The notes: generated by a model from the letters alone, not told the origin. 36,147 bases of DNA from Candidatus Nanopelagicales bacterium (GCA_009694585.1 SHUQ01000008.1:1-36147); one strand, 5' to 3'; counted from the first letter of the stretch, positions 1 to 10,044 are shown. Made by a program: numbers and translations.

Positions 1-1
1 G

Positions 2-412
2 GTCAAAGTTGCTACCCAGACGCCACCGGTGCGATCGGGTCGCCGGGTTATCTTCCTTACCCTTGACGACAGCACCGGGCCGATTGACGCAACTTTCTTC
101 GAGGATGTTCAGGGTGCATATGCGAGCACCGTCTTTAGCTCGTGGTTGGTTTTGGTGCGGGGTCACGTTCGGCGCACCGGGCCGCAGGGTGTTTCAATCC
201 GGGCTACCGGGTGCTGGGGTTTGGGTTTGATTCGAGAACACTGGCGCACGGGGGGGTCCAGTGCAGTTTTTCAGCTGTTAGCAGTCGACCGCCAAATAGC
301 CCAGGATCCGGTTCGAAATCGGGTACTCGTGCACCCAAGTGAGGTTCGGCAATCCCCTTATGCGGATGTGCGCCCGGCCGGCCCCCATGTTGGTGGAAGA
401 TGGTCGGTATGA
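2..412 (+). CDS. dnaE2: Error-prone DNA polymerase III alpha (DnaE2-like), C-terminal OB-fold region, 5' truncated by window
   Basis: Frame 2 translation VKVATQTPPVRSGRRVIFLTLDDSTGPIDATFFEDVQ... resembles the DnaE/DnaE2 C-terminal OB domain; directly upstream of dinB. Confidence 0.7.
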   Translation, partial: VKVATQTPPVRSGRRVIFLTLDDSTGPIDATFFEDVQGAYASTVFSSWLVLVRGHVRRTGPQGVSIRATGCWGLGLIREHWRTGGSSAVFQLLAVDRQIAQDPVRNRVLVHPSEVRQSPYADVRPAGPHVGGRWSV

Positions 413-1665
413 GCCGCAGTCAGGTGCGCCGATCAACCGGCACCGGGAAGAGTGGCGCGCGCAATTACGGCGACGACACCGGTTGCACCATCTTGCACAT
501 AGACATGGACGCATTCTTCGCGCTCGTTGAGTTGCGCACTAGACCAGAACTTCGTGGCAAGCCGGTCATCGTTGGTGGGGGGAGTAGAGGGGTGGTGCTC
601 TCGGCGACCTATGAAGCTCGCGCCTTAGGCGTGCACTCGGCAATGCCCATGTCCAGGGCTCGGCGTCTTGCCCCGCAAGCGGTAGTTATTGCCCCCGACC
701 ATCGCCGATACGCCGAAGTAAGCCGCAATGTGCTGGCTCTATTCAACTCGATCACCCCGTTAGTCGAGCCGCTGAGCCTCGATGAAGCATTTCTGGATAT
801 CTCCGGGACTATCAGGCGGCTGGGTTCACCAATCACAATTGCTGAACTAATTCGCTCGCGGGTCGTCGACGAGCAGGGCATCACCTGTTCGGTTGGGATC
901 GCCACCACGAAATTTGTTGCGAAAATCGCATCGGCGCGGTGTAAGCCAGATGGGGTCTTAGTGGTGCCGGCCGATCAGGTGCTTGCCTTCTTGCATCCTT
1001 TGTCGGTTTCGGTCTTATGGGGTGTTGGCGAACGCACCGAGGAACAATTGACGCGGCTGGGGCTTTATACGGTCGGTGATATCGCCAATACGCCGATAAC
1101 TACTTTGCGGCGCGCATTAGGTCAGGCAACCGGCTCACATCTGCACACTTTGGCGTGGGGGATTGACCCGCGCGGGGTCACCCCGGATGAGCCCGAGAAG
1201 AGCATTAGTGCCGAAGAAACTTTCAGCCACGATATTGATGACCCAGAGCTGATTTACGCCAAACTCCTACACCTTGCCGATGAAGTGGGCACCAGGGTTC
1301 GCATCGCCGGATATGTCAGCCGCACCATCGCCATCAAAGTCCGCTTTTCGGATTTCACCACAGTTTCACGCTCACGCACCCTGACCAGCCCTACCGATGT
1401 CACCCAGGAGCTCTATGAGACTGCCCGGGCCCTTTATGACAGTTTGGGGCTGGAGCGGGTTCGGGTCCGCTTGGTCGGGGTGCGGGCCGAGGGACTGCGG
1501 GCCGCCGATGGGGCTGCCCAGCAGTTGGTTTTGGGGGCTCCAGACCATGGCCGGCGTGAGGCGGAGGTGGCGGTAGACGCGCTTCGGGTCCGATTTGGGG
1601 CTGACGCGGTGCTCCCAGGACGCTTGGTGGAGCGAGCCGATCGGGCAGAAAATTTGACCGAATGA
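400..1665 (+). CDS. dinB: DNA polymerase IV (Y-family)
   Basis: HIDMDAFFALVELRTRPELRGKPVIVGG, LSLDEAFLDISGT, CSVGIATTKFVAKIASARCKPDG motifs; start could be 400 or 409. Confidence 0.93.
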   Translation: MVGMSRSQVRRSTGTGKSGARNYGDDTGCTILHIDMDAFFALVELRTRPELRGKPVIVGGGSRGVVLSATYEARALGVHSAMPMSRARRLAPQAVVIAPDHRRYAEVSRNVLALFNSITPLVEPLSLDEAFLDISGTIRRLGSPITIAELIRSRVVDEQGITCSVGIATTKFVAKIASARCKPDGVLVVPADQVLAFLHPLSVSVLWGVGERTEEQLTRLGLYTVGDIANTPITTLRRALGQATGSHLHTLAWGIDPRGVTPDEPEKSISAEETFSHDIDDPELIYAKLLHLADEVGTRVRIAGYVSRTIAIKVRFSDFTTVSRSRTLTSPTDVTQELYETARALYDSLGLERVRVRLVGVRAEGLRAADGAAQQLVLGAPDHGRREAEVAVDALRVRFGADAVLPGRLVERADRAENLTE

Positions 1666-1749
1666 GGCGGGTGGGTTTCGCTTCTGGCCAGTCCCGCCTA
1701 TTCTGTGTCTTAGCAGGTAAATCCGACCTGAGGTGCGAAAGGAGCAGCG

Positions 1750-2136
1750 GTGCCACTTTCTGAGCATGAGCAACGCCTCCTGGAGCAAATGGAAAAAGCC
1801 CTCTACGCCGAGGATCCGAAGTTTGCGACAAGTTTGCGGTCTGCCACTGGCCGAGCGTCACGTGGCCGCGCCGCCCTTGGTGTCCTTGGTGTGCTGGTCG
1901 GCATGGGCATGATTTTGGCAGGTGTGGCAACCATGATGATCGCCCTTGGTATCGTCGGATTTACGTTGATGCTGGTTAGCGCGTTCATCGCTTATTCGGC
2001 ATTCAAGGCCCCGGCTACTGTTTCGATAGAAACTGAGACACCAGTAGCGCCGCGTAAAGCAAAATCCTCAAATGGATTTATGGATCGCATGGAAGGCCGT
2101 TGGCGTAACCGCGGTGATGGAACACCCGGTCAATAG
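1750..2136 (+). CDS. DUF3040 domain membrane protein
   Basis: MPLSEHEQRLLEQMEKALYAEDPKFATSLR signature plus two hydrophobic helices; GTG start. Confidence 0.85.
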   Translation: MPLSEHEQRLLEQMEKALYAEDPKFATSLRSATGRASRGRAALGVLGVLVGMGMILAGVATMMIALGIVGFTLMLVSAFIAYSAFKAPATVSIETETPVAPRKAKSSNGFMDRMEGRWRNRGDGTPGQ

Positions 2137-2151
2137 TCCATACTTGCCCGC

Positions 2152-2688
2152 ATGGCCACTTCTGATTCCGTAAAGCCAGCCGTCCTCGGACTTTTCTTCG
2201 AAGATTTCGTGGTGGGTACCACCTACCAACATCCGTTTGGGCGCACCATTTCTGAAGCTGACTCGACATGGTTCACGCTATTGACCTGCAACACGAATCA
2301 GAACCACTTCAACGCTGACCTTGCCAAGAGCAACCCGATCACCGGCGGGCGGGTCATCGTCAACTCTGGTTTTACTGTTGCACTAGTTCTGGGCTTGTCG
2401 GTAATTGATATGAGCCAAAACGCCGTAGCGAATCTCGGCTGGACCGATATCAAGTTGACCCATCCGGTCTATATCGGCGACACCTTGTATGCCGAGTCAA
2501 TTTGCCTTGAAAAGCGTGAGAGTTCATCGCGGCCTGAACTTGGCATTATTCGAATGAAGACCCGTGGTTTGAATCAAGATGGTGATGAGATCGTGTCGTG
2601 GTTCCGGTCAGTGATGGTTCCCAAGCGCTCTTCGGGTATTGGCCAAAATTATTTCCCGACTGCAAAGTCTGGCCCACTTACCCCATAA
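2152..2688 (+). CDS. MaoC-family (R)-hydratase-like protein
   Basis: FFEDFVVGTTYQHPFGRTISEADSTWFTLLTCNTNQNHFNADLA hot-dog/MaoC pattern. Confidence 0.85.
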   Translation: MATSDSVKPAVLGLFFEDFVVGTTYQHPFGRTISEADSTWFTLLTCNTNQNHFNADLAKSNPITGGRVIVNSGFTVALVLGLSVIDMSQNAVANLGWTDIKLTHPVYIGDTLYAESICLEKRESSSRPELGIIRMKTRGLNQDGDEIVSWFRSVMVPKRSSGIGQNYFPTAKSGPLTP

Positions 2689-2692
2689 TGGG

Positions 2693-3934
2693 CTAACTGA
2701 TCGGGGTGCCAGCTGGTGGGCTCACCGGGGGCGCAACATTACAGGTGCGCGTTGGTGGTCGCCCGGCGAATCGGTCAGCTATCCAGCCCACGACGGTGGG
2801 CCCGATTGTCATGGCGGTGGCTTGATGGCTAACAACGCCTATCCATAGCATCTCGATCATTGAATCCGCTTTGCACCACTTTTCCTGAAGCACCGCATTT
2901 GGCCAAGGAAGAACCACGGCGTCAGCCGTGCTCTGCCCGATGAAAACTGGCATTGATGCTGGAAGTGGTGGTGGGGTTTGCTCACGTGCTTTCACCCCCC
3001 ATTCAGTGTCAGTTAGATTCTTGACAAAGAACTCTTGGCCGACATCGGTTCGTACGGAACCTTCGATTGCGGCCGCTGTGATGCACTCCTTTGCCAATCG
3101 AGCGCTATTTGCCTGGCCTTCGGCAGAGATGTAGCCATCGAGTGGTAGAGCTGGGTAAACAACCGGCCAAGATTCGACGACCTCTGAGCCAATCGCCCAG
3201 CCAACGGCGGTGTTCCATTGCGCACCCATTATGAGGTCGAGTTCACCGGCAGGGGCGGCTGCTGCGACCCCGATTAAATTTAGCTCAGGAGCCAATTTGG
3301 GCGCCAGATGGCCAGACCACAGCGATGAGTGCCCGCCTTGGGAGTGGCCCCAAACCACGTAGTCGGTGCCCGCTTTCGCTGCCGGGAATTCGCGCATCGC
3401 GCGAACTGAGTTAACAACGTCACGCACCTCGGCCTGTGCTACTAGAAACAGATTCGGCCCCGGAGTTCCCAGGCCCGCATAATCGGTTGAGACAACCACC
3501 CAGCCAAGCTGCATCATCTGATCGAGCCAGTTCGTGGTGTCCTGCAGCGGATTAGTAGATCGAGATGGGGCGCAAGCATAACCTTGGCCCACGGTGCCGT
3601 GCGCCCATGCAACAACCTTGCGGCCACCTGCTGGCGCGGGGCCGTCGGGGATGAACATCATGCCGCCAGAAACCGCTGGAGTTCCATCCGGGCGCTGCGT
3701 GGTGTAGAGCATCCGGTAAGCGGTGGCACCAGGAAGGTCAACGGCTAAAGGATCGCTGCGAATCAGCGTTCCGAGTTTGGCCGGTATGGGGCTAGGAGGG
3801 GTGTAAAAAGCGTCCAGCCCACTTTGAGTGGTCGCCGTTTCCCGGGTTGTGGCAACATAGGCCGCGACCAAAGCCATCAGCAGTGCAAAAATAACCGCAC
3901 CAACCACGAGCACGGTCCACTTAAAGGCGCGCAT
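2693..3934 (-). CDS. Secreted/anchored lipase or alpha/beta hydrolase (secretory lipase family)
   Basis: N-terminal TM MRAFKWTVLVVGAVIFALLMALVAAYV; GHSQGGHSSLWS nucleophile elbow; internal start chosen over upstream ORF start at 4039. Confidence 0.8.
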   Translation of the reverse strand: MRAFKWTVLVVGAVIFALLMALVAAYVATTRETATTQSGLDAFYTPPSPIPAKLGTLIRSDPLAVDLPGATAYRMLYTTQRPDGTPAVSGGMMFIPDGPAPAGGRKVVAWAHGTVGQGYACAPSRSTNPLQDTTNWLDQMMQLGWVVVSTDYAGLGTPGPNLFLVAQAEVRDVVNSVRAMREFPAAKAGTDYVVWGHSQGGHSSLWSGHLAPKLAPELNLIGVAAAAPAGELDLIMGAQWNTAVGWAIGSEVVESWPVVYPALPLDGYISAEGQANSARLAKECITAAAIEGSVRTDVGQEFFVKNLTDTEWGVKAREQTPPPLPASMPVFIGQSTADAVVLPWPNAVLQEKWCKADSMIEMLWIGVVSHQATAMTIGPTVVGWIADRFAGRPPTRTCNVAPPVSPPAGTPIS

Positions 3935-4032
3935 GGGGTGCAGGATATCTGGTTGGAGTTGATCGGTGGGCCCACTGGTGGGCGGTAGGCACCTAATCGA
4001 GCCTCGGCCCGCGTTTAAGACATGATTGGCCC

Positions 4033-4575
4033 ATGACAATCCCGGGGGAAGAGCCCGAACAGGTGGCTAAGCAGGAGGTGGTCCTCGTCGTCAACCCGCT
4101 GTCTAGTTCCAAGATGCAGACCACGAATCCACTTATTGAGTTAGTTGGGGTGGCCGCGGGTTTAATCGGAGCGGTGAACTCGGTAATAGAACAAACAGTT
4201 GTTGCGGGGGTAACTGCCGCCTTGGATCGAGTGGTACCAATCGCAGTTAACTCCGTAGTGGATCGCATGGACCTGACTCAGATTGTGCTGGACCGCGTTG
4301 ACATCGATGCCATCGTTGCAAGGGCGAATATGAATGAGATTATCAACCGCGTGCCGATGATTGATATCGCGAATTACATAATTGACGAAATTGATTTGCC
4401 GAAAATCATTCGGGAGTCCACCGGGGGTATTGCTGCTGACGCGGTCAATGCGGCGAGGATGCAATCTCTCTCGCTTGATGAATTCATTAATAAGATTGCA
4501 GATTCAGTAATGTTTCGACGAAAGGGACGTAATGTCGAGTCACCTACGAACGCTGATTCTGAAGGTGATGAATGA
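4033..4575 (+). CDS. Hypothetical protein with tandem VDL/IDxxxIV-type repeats, partner of RDD protein
   Basis: Repeated units MDLTQIVLDR-VDIDAIVARA-NMNEIINRV-PMIDIANYIIDE-IDLPKIIRES; ATGA overlap with downstream RDD gene. Confidence 0.75.
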   Translation: MTIPGEEPEQVAKQEVVLVVNPLSSSKMQTTNPLIELVGVAAGLIGAVNSVIEQTVVAGVTAALDRVVPIAVNSVVDRMDLTQIVLDRVDIDAIVARANMNEIINRVPMIDIANYIIDEIDLPKIIRESTGGIAADAVNAARMQSLSLDEFINKIADSVMFRRKGRNVESPTNADSEGDE

Positions 4576-5111
4576 CAAGTTTTGAAAAGTTTAGACAGCA
4601 ATTGGCTGCTGGTGAGGTACGAAACCCAGCACAGGTAGTCATACCCGAAAAGGCTAAACCAAAGCAAGGACACCGTTCAGGAATTGTGACCCGGGCTATT
4701 GCGGTGGCCATTGATATTTCGGTCGTCATAATTGTGATGCTGATCAATTATGGGCTGCTTTGGTTGTTCTTGCTGTTGGTAGCGCCGATTCATTTATTCG
4801 AAATGCCAGCAGCATCCTGGTTCTTCTTGGCGGGGTTTGTGTTGCTTTGGGCGTACTGGACTGCAGCGTGGGCGCTGTCGGGGCGCACCCTAGGTAATCA
4901 CCTGATGGGGATACAAGTCGTGGACTACAAAGGTGCACGCCTAACTTGGCCACTTTCGGCACTTAGGTCAATATTATCGATGGTATTTCCAATTGGGCTG
5001 CTCTGGGTGGTAGTTAGTCCGACTAACCGCTCAATCCAGGACACCATTTTGCGCACCAGCGTGGTGCATAACTGGTCGGTCACGCTTGATGACCCGTTCG
5101 TCAGGGGATAA
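4572..5111 (+). CDS. RDD family membrane protein
   Basis: SGIVTRAIAVAIDISVVIIV...GRTLGNHLMGIQVVDYKGARLTWPLSALRS...NRSIQDTILRTSVVH. Confidence 0.85.
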   Translation: MTSFEKFRQQLAAGEVRNPAQVVIPEKAKPKQGHRSGIVTRAIAVAIDISVVIIVMLINYGLLWLFLLLVAPIHLFEMPAASWFFLAGFVLLWAYWTAAWALSGRTLGNHLMGIQVVDYKGARLTWPLSALRSILSMVFPIGLLWVVVSPTNRSIQDTILRTSVVHNWSVTLDDPFVRG

Positions 5112-6192
5112 TCTTCACTGTTCGAGCACGATCCACCAGCACAATCCACTCCTGGCCGGGCTTAAATGGCATTGGCGTGCCATCAGCAAGTGCGAATGTG
5201 GTGCCTAGTTCTTCGCTTGGACGATTCCAGACGACATCCCAAACTTGACCGTCACGCAGGACCGAAGCTTTACCGGTATCAACCGTTTTGGTTAGCGGAG
5301 TGCGGCCACCGCTATGGTCGTGATACCCGGAGTCGGTTTGCTGCACGTATTGGATAACAATCGTGCTGGCCTGCTGGCTGCCGTCAATTTCTTCACCCTT
5401 AGCAGGTTTGCCATTGAGGCGGACTTTGTAGTTACCCGTGATCGGGTCGTAAACGAAACGCGCGCTCGAGTAGGGCCACTCCGCGGTTACCTTGCTGGCC
5501 GGCCTGCCGCCAAGTGGAGCGGCCTCGGCAAAAAGAAAGCCGATATCGGTGCTCACCGAGACATTAGGCGCCCGTTCCAACATCACATTGCCATCAGCAA
5601 AGTAGTTATATGGAGCTGGTCTCCTTGAGTCGCGTGAATACCCTTCGCCACCTTTGTTCGCTGAAACATCCTCAAAAGACGCGGCCTCGAGTTTGGGCCA
5701 TAGTTTTTGCTGTGCACCGGAGAAAGCAAATGCCGGGCTACCGTACTGAGCCAGTAGGTCGATGTCGGTAATGCGAGCAGAACGAACCGGGCCAATTCGA
5801 TCCGGAATTGCAGAGGAGAACACCGCGGCAATTCGAGTCATGCCCCATTCCACCTCTTCGATGTAGACGACATCAGCTGAGCTAAGGCCGGCATGGGGTT
5901 GGGCATTTGGCGTGTTATCGAGTTTGACTACTAACACCGGCTTCGGGGTCGGTTCGGGTAGCCCGGTCAATGGGGAGAGTAGAACAATGGGTGTGGGTGT
6001 GGGACTAGGAGTGGGCACTTGGGCTGAACTTGTGGCCGGCGCAGTTGGCGCAGAACTTGCGGCCGGGGCGCTGCTAGCCGGAGAGTTACTCGCCATGTTG
6101 GCCGAGGAGTCACCACTACACGAGGCCAGAAGAATGGTGACAGCCATTGCACCTAGACCCGCGCGGACGCTGTTACCCGAAGCTTTCAGCAT
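5101..6192 (-). CDS. DUF3048 domain lipoprotein (YerB-like)
   Basis: Lipobox LLASCSG, Ser/Ala/Pro/Thr linker, SPLTGLPEPTPKPVLVVKLDNTPNAQPHAGLSSADVVYEE-like core, GPVRSARITDIDLLAQY. Confidence 0.88.
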   Translation of the reverse strand: MLKASGNSVRAGLGAMAVTILLASCSGDSSANMASNSPASSAPAASSAPTAPATSSAQVPTPSPTPTPIVLLSPLTGLPEPTPKPVLVVKLDNTPNAQPHAGLSSADVVYIEEVEWGMTRIAAVFSSAIPDRIGPVRSARITDIDLLAQYGSPAFAFSGAQQKLWPKLEAASFEDVSANKGGEGYSRDSRRPAPYNYFADGNVMLERAPNVSVSTDIGFLFAEAAPLGGRPASKVTAEWPYSSARFVYDPITGNYKVRLNGKPAKGEEIDGSQQASTIVIQYVQQTDSGYHDHSGGRTPLTKTVDTGKASVLRDGQVWDVVWNRPSEELGTTFALADGTPMPFKPGQEWIVLVDRARTVKIIP

Positions 6193-6256
6193 GACGGCAC
6201 TCTACGTGCTGGGACCTGGCTAGCCGCTCCAGTGCGCACTCCGCGATAGTTGAGTC

Positions 6257-6937
6257 GTGACCACTGCTTCAACCGCTGCCCCCACCTTGCGGGTTGAACG
6301 CGCACTGCTACGCGCTCACGGCGGTCTACTCGCGGCAATTGACGAGGTCGGTCGAGGCGCACTGGCCGGGCCGGTTAGCGTGGGCGTCGTGGTCGTATCC
6401 GCCCACACCACCTCGGCTCCCGATGGGGTGCGTGACTCGAAGTTACTAGCTGTTCAACGTCGAGTCGAGTTAGCTCCGCTCATTGTGCAGTGGTGTGTGG
6501 CGTCCCATGTTGGTCATGCCACCAATTCGGAGATTGATGAAATCGGGATCATTGCGGCACTTAGGCTCGCGGGGCGAAGGGCCTTGGTGGCCCTAGCTGA
6601 TGCGGACATATTGCCATCGGTGGTGCTACTTGATGGCAGTCACGATTGGCTGACTCCACCCCGCCCTAGTTTGTTCGATGATTTCACCGATGATTGGCTC
6701 CCACCTCCGGTCGTGATGAAAGTCAAGGCGGATATGACGTGCTCCGCGGTGGCTGCGGCGAGTGTTTTGGCCAAAGTTGAACGCGATGCGCAAATGGTTC
6801 AGCACTCGAAGGACTATCCGGTTTATGGCTGGGATGGCAATAAGGGTTACGCGGCGCCGGGGCATCTGGCGGCGTTGCGCGATGCCGGACCCACACCGCT
6901 GCATCGGATCTCCTGGAATCTACCGGGTGTCAGTTAG
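6257..6937 (+). CDS. rnhB: Ribonuclease HII
   Basis: [47 protein letters not shown] motifs; GTG start. Confidence 0.93.
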   Translation: MTTASTAAPTLRVERALLRAHGGLLAAIDEVGRGALAGPVSVGVVVVSAHTTSAPDGVRDSKLLAVQRRVELAPLIVQWCVASHVGHATNSEIDEIGIIAALRLAGRRALVALADADILPSVVLLDGSHDWLTPPRPSLFDDFTDDWLPPPVVMKVKADMTCSAVAAASVLAKVERDAQMVQHSKDYPVYGWDGNKGYAAPGHLAALRDAGPTPLHRISWNLPGVS

Positions 6938-7035
6938 CACTTATCCCCAACATCGCCCTGTTTTTAGTCCCCATCCACAGGTGGCATTAGCGCGCTAGCG
7001 ATCAAGTTCCGCACGCACGAGAGTGCGCGCAGGGG

Positions 7036-7401
7036 GTGGTGGCGATGCTTCGAAAAGATGCACTAGGCCAATACGGCGAAGAAGTAGCTGCACGCTATCT
7101 AAGTGGCCTAGGGTTGAAGGTAATTGAACGAAATTGGCGCTGTGATTGCGGCGAGATCGACATTGTCGCAAGTGAAGGCAATGCGCTCGTGGTGTGTGAG
7201 GTTAAAACTCGAAGCAGTGAAGCGTTCGGCACGCCATTCGAGGCCATCACCCAACGCAAGTTACGCCGGTTACGGCAATTGGCCACCAAGTGGCTCGAAG
7301 CCCACCAGATTTATGCACCGGTGGTGCGAATTGACGTCATCGGAATCGTGCAGGCCGCCATCGGGCCGCCAGATATCAAGCACCTACGTGGAGTTGAGTG
7401 A
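7036..7401 (+). CDS. YraN/UPF0102 family endonuclease-like protein
   Basis: LGQYGEEVAARYLSGLGLKVIERNWRCDCGEIDIVASEGNALVVCEVKTRSS. Confidence 0.9.
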   Translation: MVAMLRKDALGQYGEEVAARYLSGLGLKVIERNWRCDCGEIDIVASEGNALVVCEVKTRSSEAFGTPFEAITQRKLRRLRQLATKWLEAHQIYAPVVRIDVIGIVQAAIGPPDIKHLRGVE

Positions 7402-8930
7402 ATATGGTTGCCCAGGTCAAAGGTGTTGTGGTTTCAGGTGTTGCCGGTTTGGTTATTCGAGTTGAAGTAGAGGTAGCCCAGGGCCTGCCGAGTGTTGGGG
7501 TGATCGGGTTAGCGGATGCGGCTGTCGGCGAATCTAAATGGCGGGTTCGCTCCGCGATCGGTAATGCCGGATGCAAATGGCCAGCTGCGCGGGTGACCAT
7601 TGGCCTCTCCCCAGCTGACATCCCTAAACACGGCACCAGTTTGGATTTACCTATCGCGGTCGGGGTGCTCCTTGCGACGGAGCAAATACCAAAGGACTGT
7701 GCCCGCGATGCAACTTTCATTGGTGAACTGGGTTTGGACGGCGCTCTACGACCATTCCGCGCAGCTTTACCCGCGGCTATCGCAGCGAAACGATGCGGTA
7801 TCAGTCGCGTTTATGTCGCCCCGGGTAGTGCTCGGCAGGTGGCGGTGGTCCCGGGTGTCGAAGTGGTTGTCATTCGCGACCTTGAGCACTTGGTGTCGGT
7901 GCTTAGAGGTGAATCCTTAGCTGATGCCATACCTGAGGCAGATGCGATTGGCGCGATGACTTCGACCGTCGATATGTGCGATATTCGCGGCCACGCCCAT
8001 GGTCGATTTGCACTTGAAGTGGCTGCCGCCGGGAGTCACCACCTATCACTTTTAGGTCCACCCGGTGTTGGCAAAACGATGCTGGCGGAACGACTGCCAA
8101 CGATCTTGCCGGATCTTGATGAGCAAACTGCAATTGATGTCACATCGATTCATGCCGTGGCAGGACGGTTGCCACTAGCGGCTGGGCTGGTTCGGCGGCC
8201 ACCATTTGAAGCACCCCATCACTCGGCCTCGGCAACTGCACTATTGGGCACGGTCCGTGGCCGCCACACCATCCCGGGTGCACTGACACTGGCGCACGGT
8301 GGCGTACTTTTTCTGGACGAAGCACCAGAGTTCAGCCGTCCCTGCCTAGAAGGTTTACGACAACCGATGGAGTCGGGAATAGTGCGAATTATGCGGGCTG
8401 CAGAAAGTGTCGATCTACCTGCACAATTTCAATTAGTTCTGGCGGCTAACCCGTGCCCATGTGGTTTTGCAGTCGGCAAGGGTGCCTCGTGCAGATGCAC
8501 GGCGATGGCAAAGCGGCGTTACGGCGAACGTTTATCGGGGCCTTTACGTGATCGAATCGATATTCGTTTGGAGGTACTGCGACCAACAATGGGTGAATTG
8601 GCGGCTCAAGTCGGTGACAGCAGTGTGCAGATTGCTGAACGTGTTAGTCGGGCACGCACTAGAGCAGCCGTTCGTTTTCGTGAAATGCCGTGGTCGGTAA
8701 ATTCCCACCTGCCAGCAGGGGAGTTACGTCGAAAGTGGGCTCCGGATGCAAGCGGCTGCGCCCTATTAATCGAGGCTGAACGCGGTGGTTTGAGTCTGCG
8801 CGGGGCAGATCGCGTGATGCGAGTTGCCTGGACCCTCGCGGACTTGTGCGAGGTCGATGTACCTAGCCGCGATCACATTGCGATGGCCCTTGGCTTAAGG
8901 GGTGCAGATCGCGGGCCAACAGATGATTGA
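7398..8930 (+). CDS. comM: YifB/ComM family Mg-chelatase-like AAA+ ATPase
   Basis: LSPADIPKHGTSLDLPIAVGVL, LGPPGVGKTMLAERLPTILP, GGVLFLDEAPEF, AANPCPCG. Confidence 0.92.
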   Translation: MNMVAQVKGVVVSGVAGLVIRVEVEVAQGLPSVGVIGLADAAVGESKWRVRSAIGNAGCKWPAARVTIGLSPADIPKHGTSLDLPIAVGVLLATEQIPKDCARDATFIGELGLDGALRPFRAALPAAIAAKRCGISRVYVAPGSARQVAVVPGVEVVVIRDLEHLVSVLRGESLADAIPEADAIGAMTSTVDMCDIRGHAHGRFALEVAAAGSHHLSLLGPPGVGKTMLAERLPTILPDLDEQTAIDVTSIHAVAGRLPLAAGLVRRPPFEAPHHSASATALLGTVRGRHTIPGALTLAHGGVLFLDEAPEFSRPCLEGLRQPMESGIVRIMRAAESVDLPAQFQLVLAANPCPCGFAVGKGASCRCTAMAKRRYGERLSGPLRDRIDIRLEVLRPTMGELAAQVGDSSVQIAERVSRARTRAAVRFREMPWSVNSHLPAGELRRKWAPDASGCALLIEAERGGLSLRGADRVMRVAWTLADLCEVDVPSRDHIAMALGLRGADRGPTDD

Positions 8931-10044
8931 GGCCGAACGTGATGCGCTGATTAGTTTGGCGCACTTGGGCGAACCCGGGGATCAAGTACTTGGTGCGTAT
9001 GTGCGAAAGCACGGGCCGGTTGCAGCTGTTGAAGCAATCAAAGCGCGTAAGAGCGGTCTACGTGATGGGGCGGGCCTTTATGCGCGCCTTGGGCTCGCGG
9101 ATCCGGTGATCGCACGTGAAAAATGCCGGCGTATCGGCGCACAGCTAATCACTCGGGGGACAGTTGACTGGCCAACCCAACTTGATGATCTAGGTGATGC
9201 GGCTCCGTTTGCCTTGTGGGTCCAAGGTGTTGCTGGCCTTCGGCTCGTGGCATTGCGGTCGCTAGCAGTTGTTGGCGCCAGGGCCTCAACTTCATATGGT
9301 GAAACCGTCTGCCGTGACTGGTGCGCGACTTTTGCTGATACTGGTTGGACCGTGGTGTCGGGTGGAGCGTATGGCATCGATGCGGCTGCTCATCGCGGTG
9401 CACTCTCCGCAAATGGCGTAACGGTGTGTGTGCTGGCAAGTGGTGTTGATGTTGCTTACCCGAAAACCCATGAAGCTTTGATTGCCCGCATCGCTGATGA
9501 GGGTGTGGTTGTCAGTGAGTCGCCGCCAGGTGAGGGTGCGCGCCGGCATAGGTTCTTGAGCCGTAATCGAATTATTGCCGCTTTGACTAGAGCGACGGTT
9601 GTTATAGAAGCTTCGGTTCGATCCGGAACAACTTCGACCGCAAACGCTGCAATGCAACTGAATCGACATGTACTCGCAGTACCGGGGCCGGTCTCCTCGC
9701 CGATGTCTGCAGGTTGCCACAATCTAATTCGCGAACAAGGAGCCATCTTGGCCTCCTGCCCAGAAGATGTCCTTGAAGTGCTCGGTCCACTATCTGCCTC
9801 TGTTTCGCGTGGTGGCCCAGATCAACAGTTTTGGGTGGTGCCCCACAAGTTGACCGATGACCTTTCAGCCCGTGAAATGCGAGTGCTGGATGCATTTCCC
9901 AATCGCGGTGAGGTGTCACTTAATCAATTGGTCTGCGATGCGGGGCTGGGCCCGATGGACGTCTCGGCGGCCCTTGGGATATTGACAGCCGGGGGTTTTG
10001 TTCAGCCAAGTGGCATGAGTTGGACCCGCGCTGGGCGCGCCTGA
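8902..10044 (+). CDS. dprA: DNA-processing protein DprA
   Basis: VVGARASTSYG, VVSGGAYGIDAAAHRGAL, RHRFLSRNRIIAALTRATVVIEA; start may instead be ATG 8923. Confidence 0.92.
   Translation: MQIAGQQMIEAERDALISLAHLGEPGDQVLGAYVRKHGPVAAVEAIKARKSGLRDGAGLYARLGLADPVIAREKCRRIGAQLITRGTVDWPTQLDDLGDAAPFALWVQGVAGLRLVALRSLAVVGARASTSYGETVCRDWCATFADTGWTVVSGGAYGIDAAAHRGALSANGVTVCVLASGVDVAYPKTHEALIARIADEGVVVSESPPGEGARRHRFLSRNRIIAALTRATVVIEASVRSGTTSTANAAMQLNRHVLAVPGPVSSPMSAGCHNLIREQGAILASCPEDVLEVLGPLSASVSRGGPDQQFWVVPHKLTDDLSAREMRVLDAFPNRGEVSLNQLVCDAGLGPMDVSAALGILTAGGFVQPSGMSWTRAGRA

Noticed and set aside
1372-1930. Long antisense ORFs opposite dinB and DUF3040
   Set aside because: Pro/Arg/Gly-rich compositional shadow ORFs of GC-rich coding DNA; no recognisable domains
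2676-2692. CCCATAATGGG hairpin between maoC and lipase as terminator
   Set aside because: Loop too small (1-3 nt) and stem too short to support a terminator call
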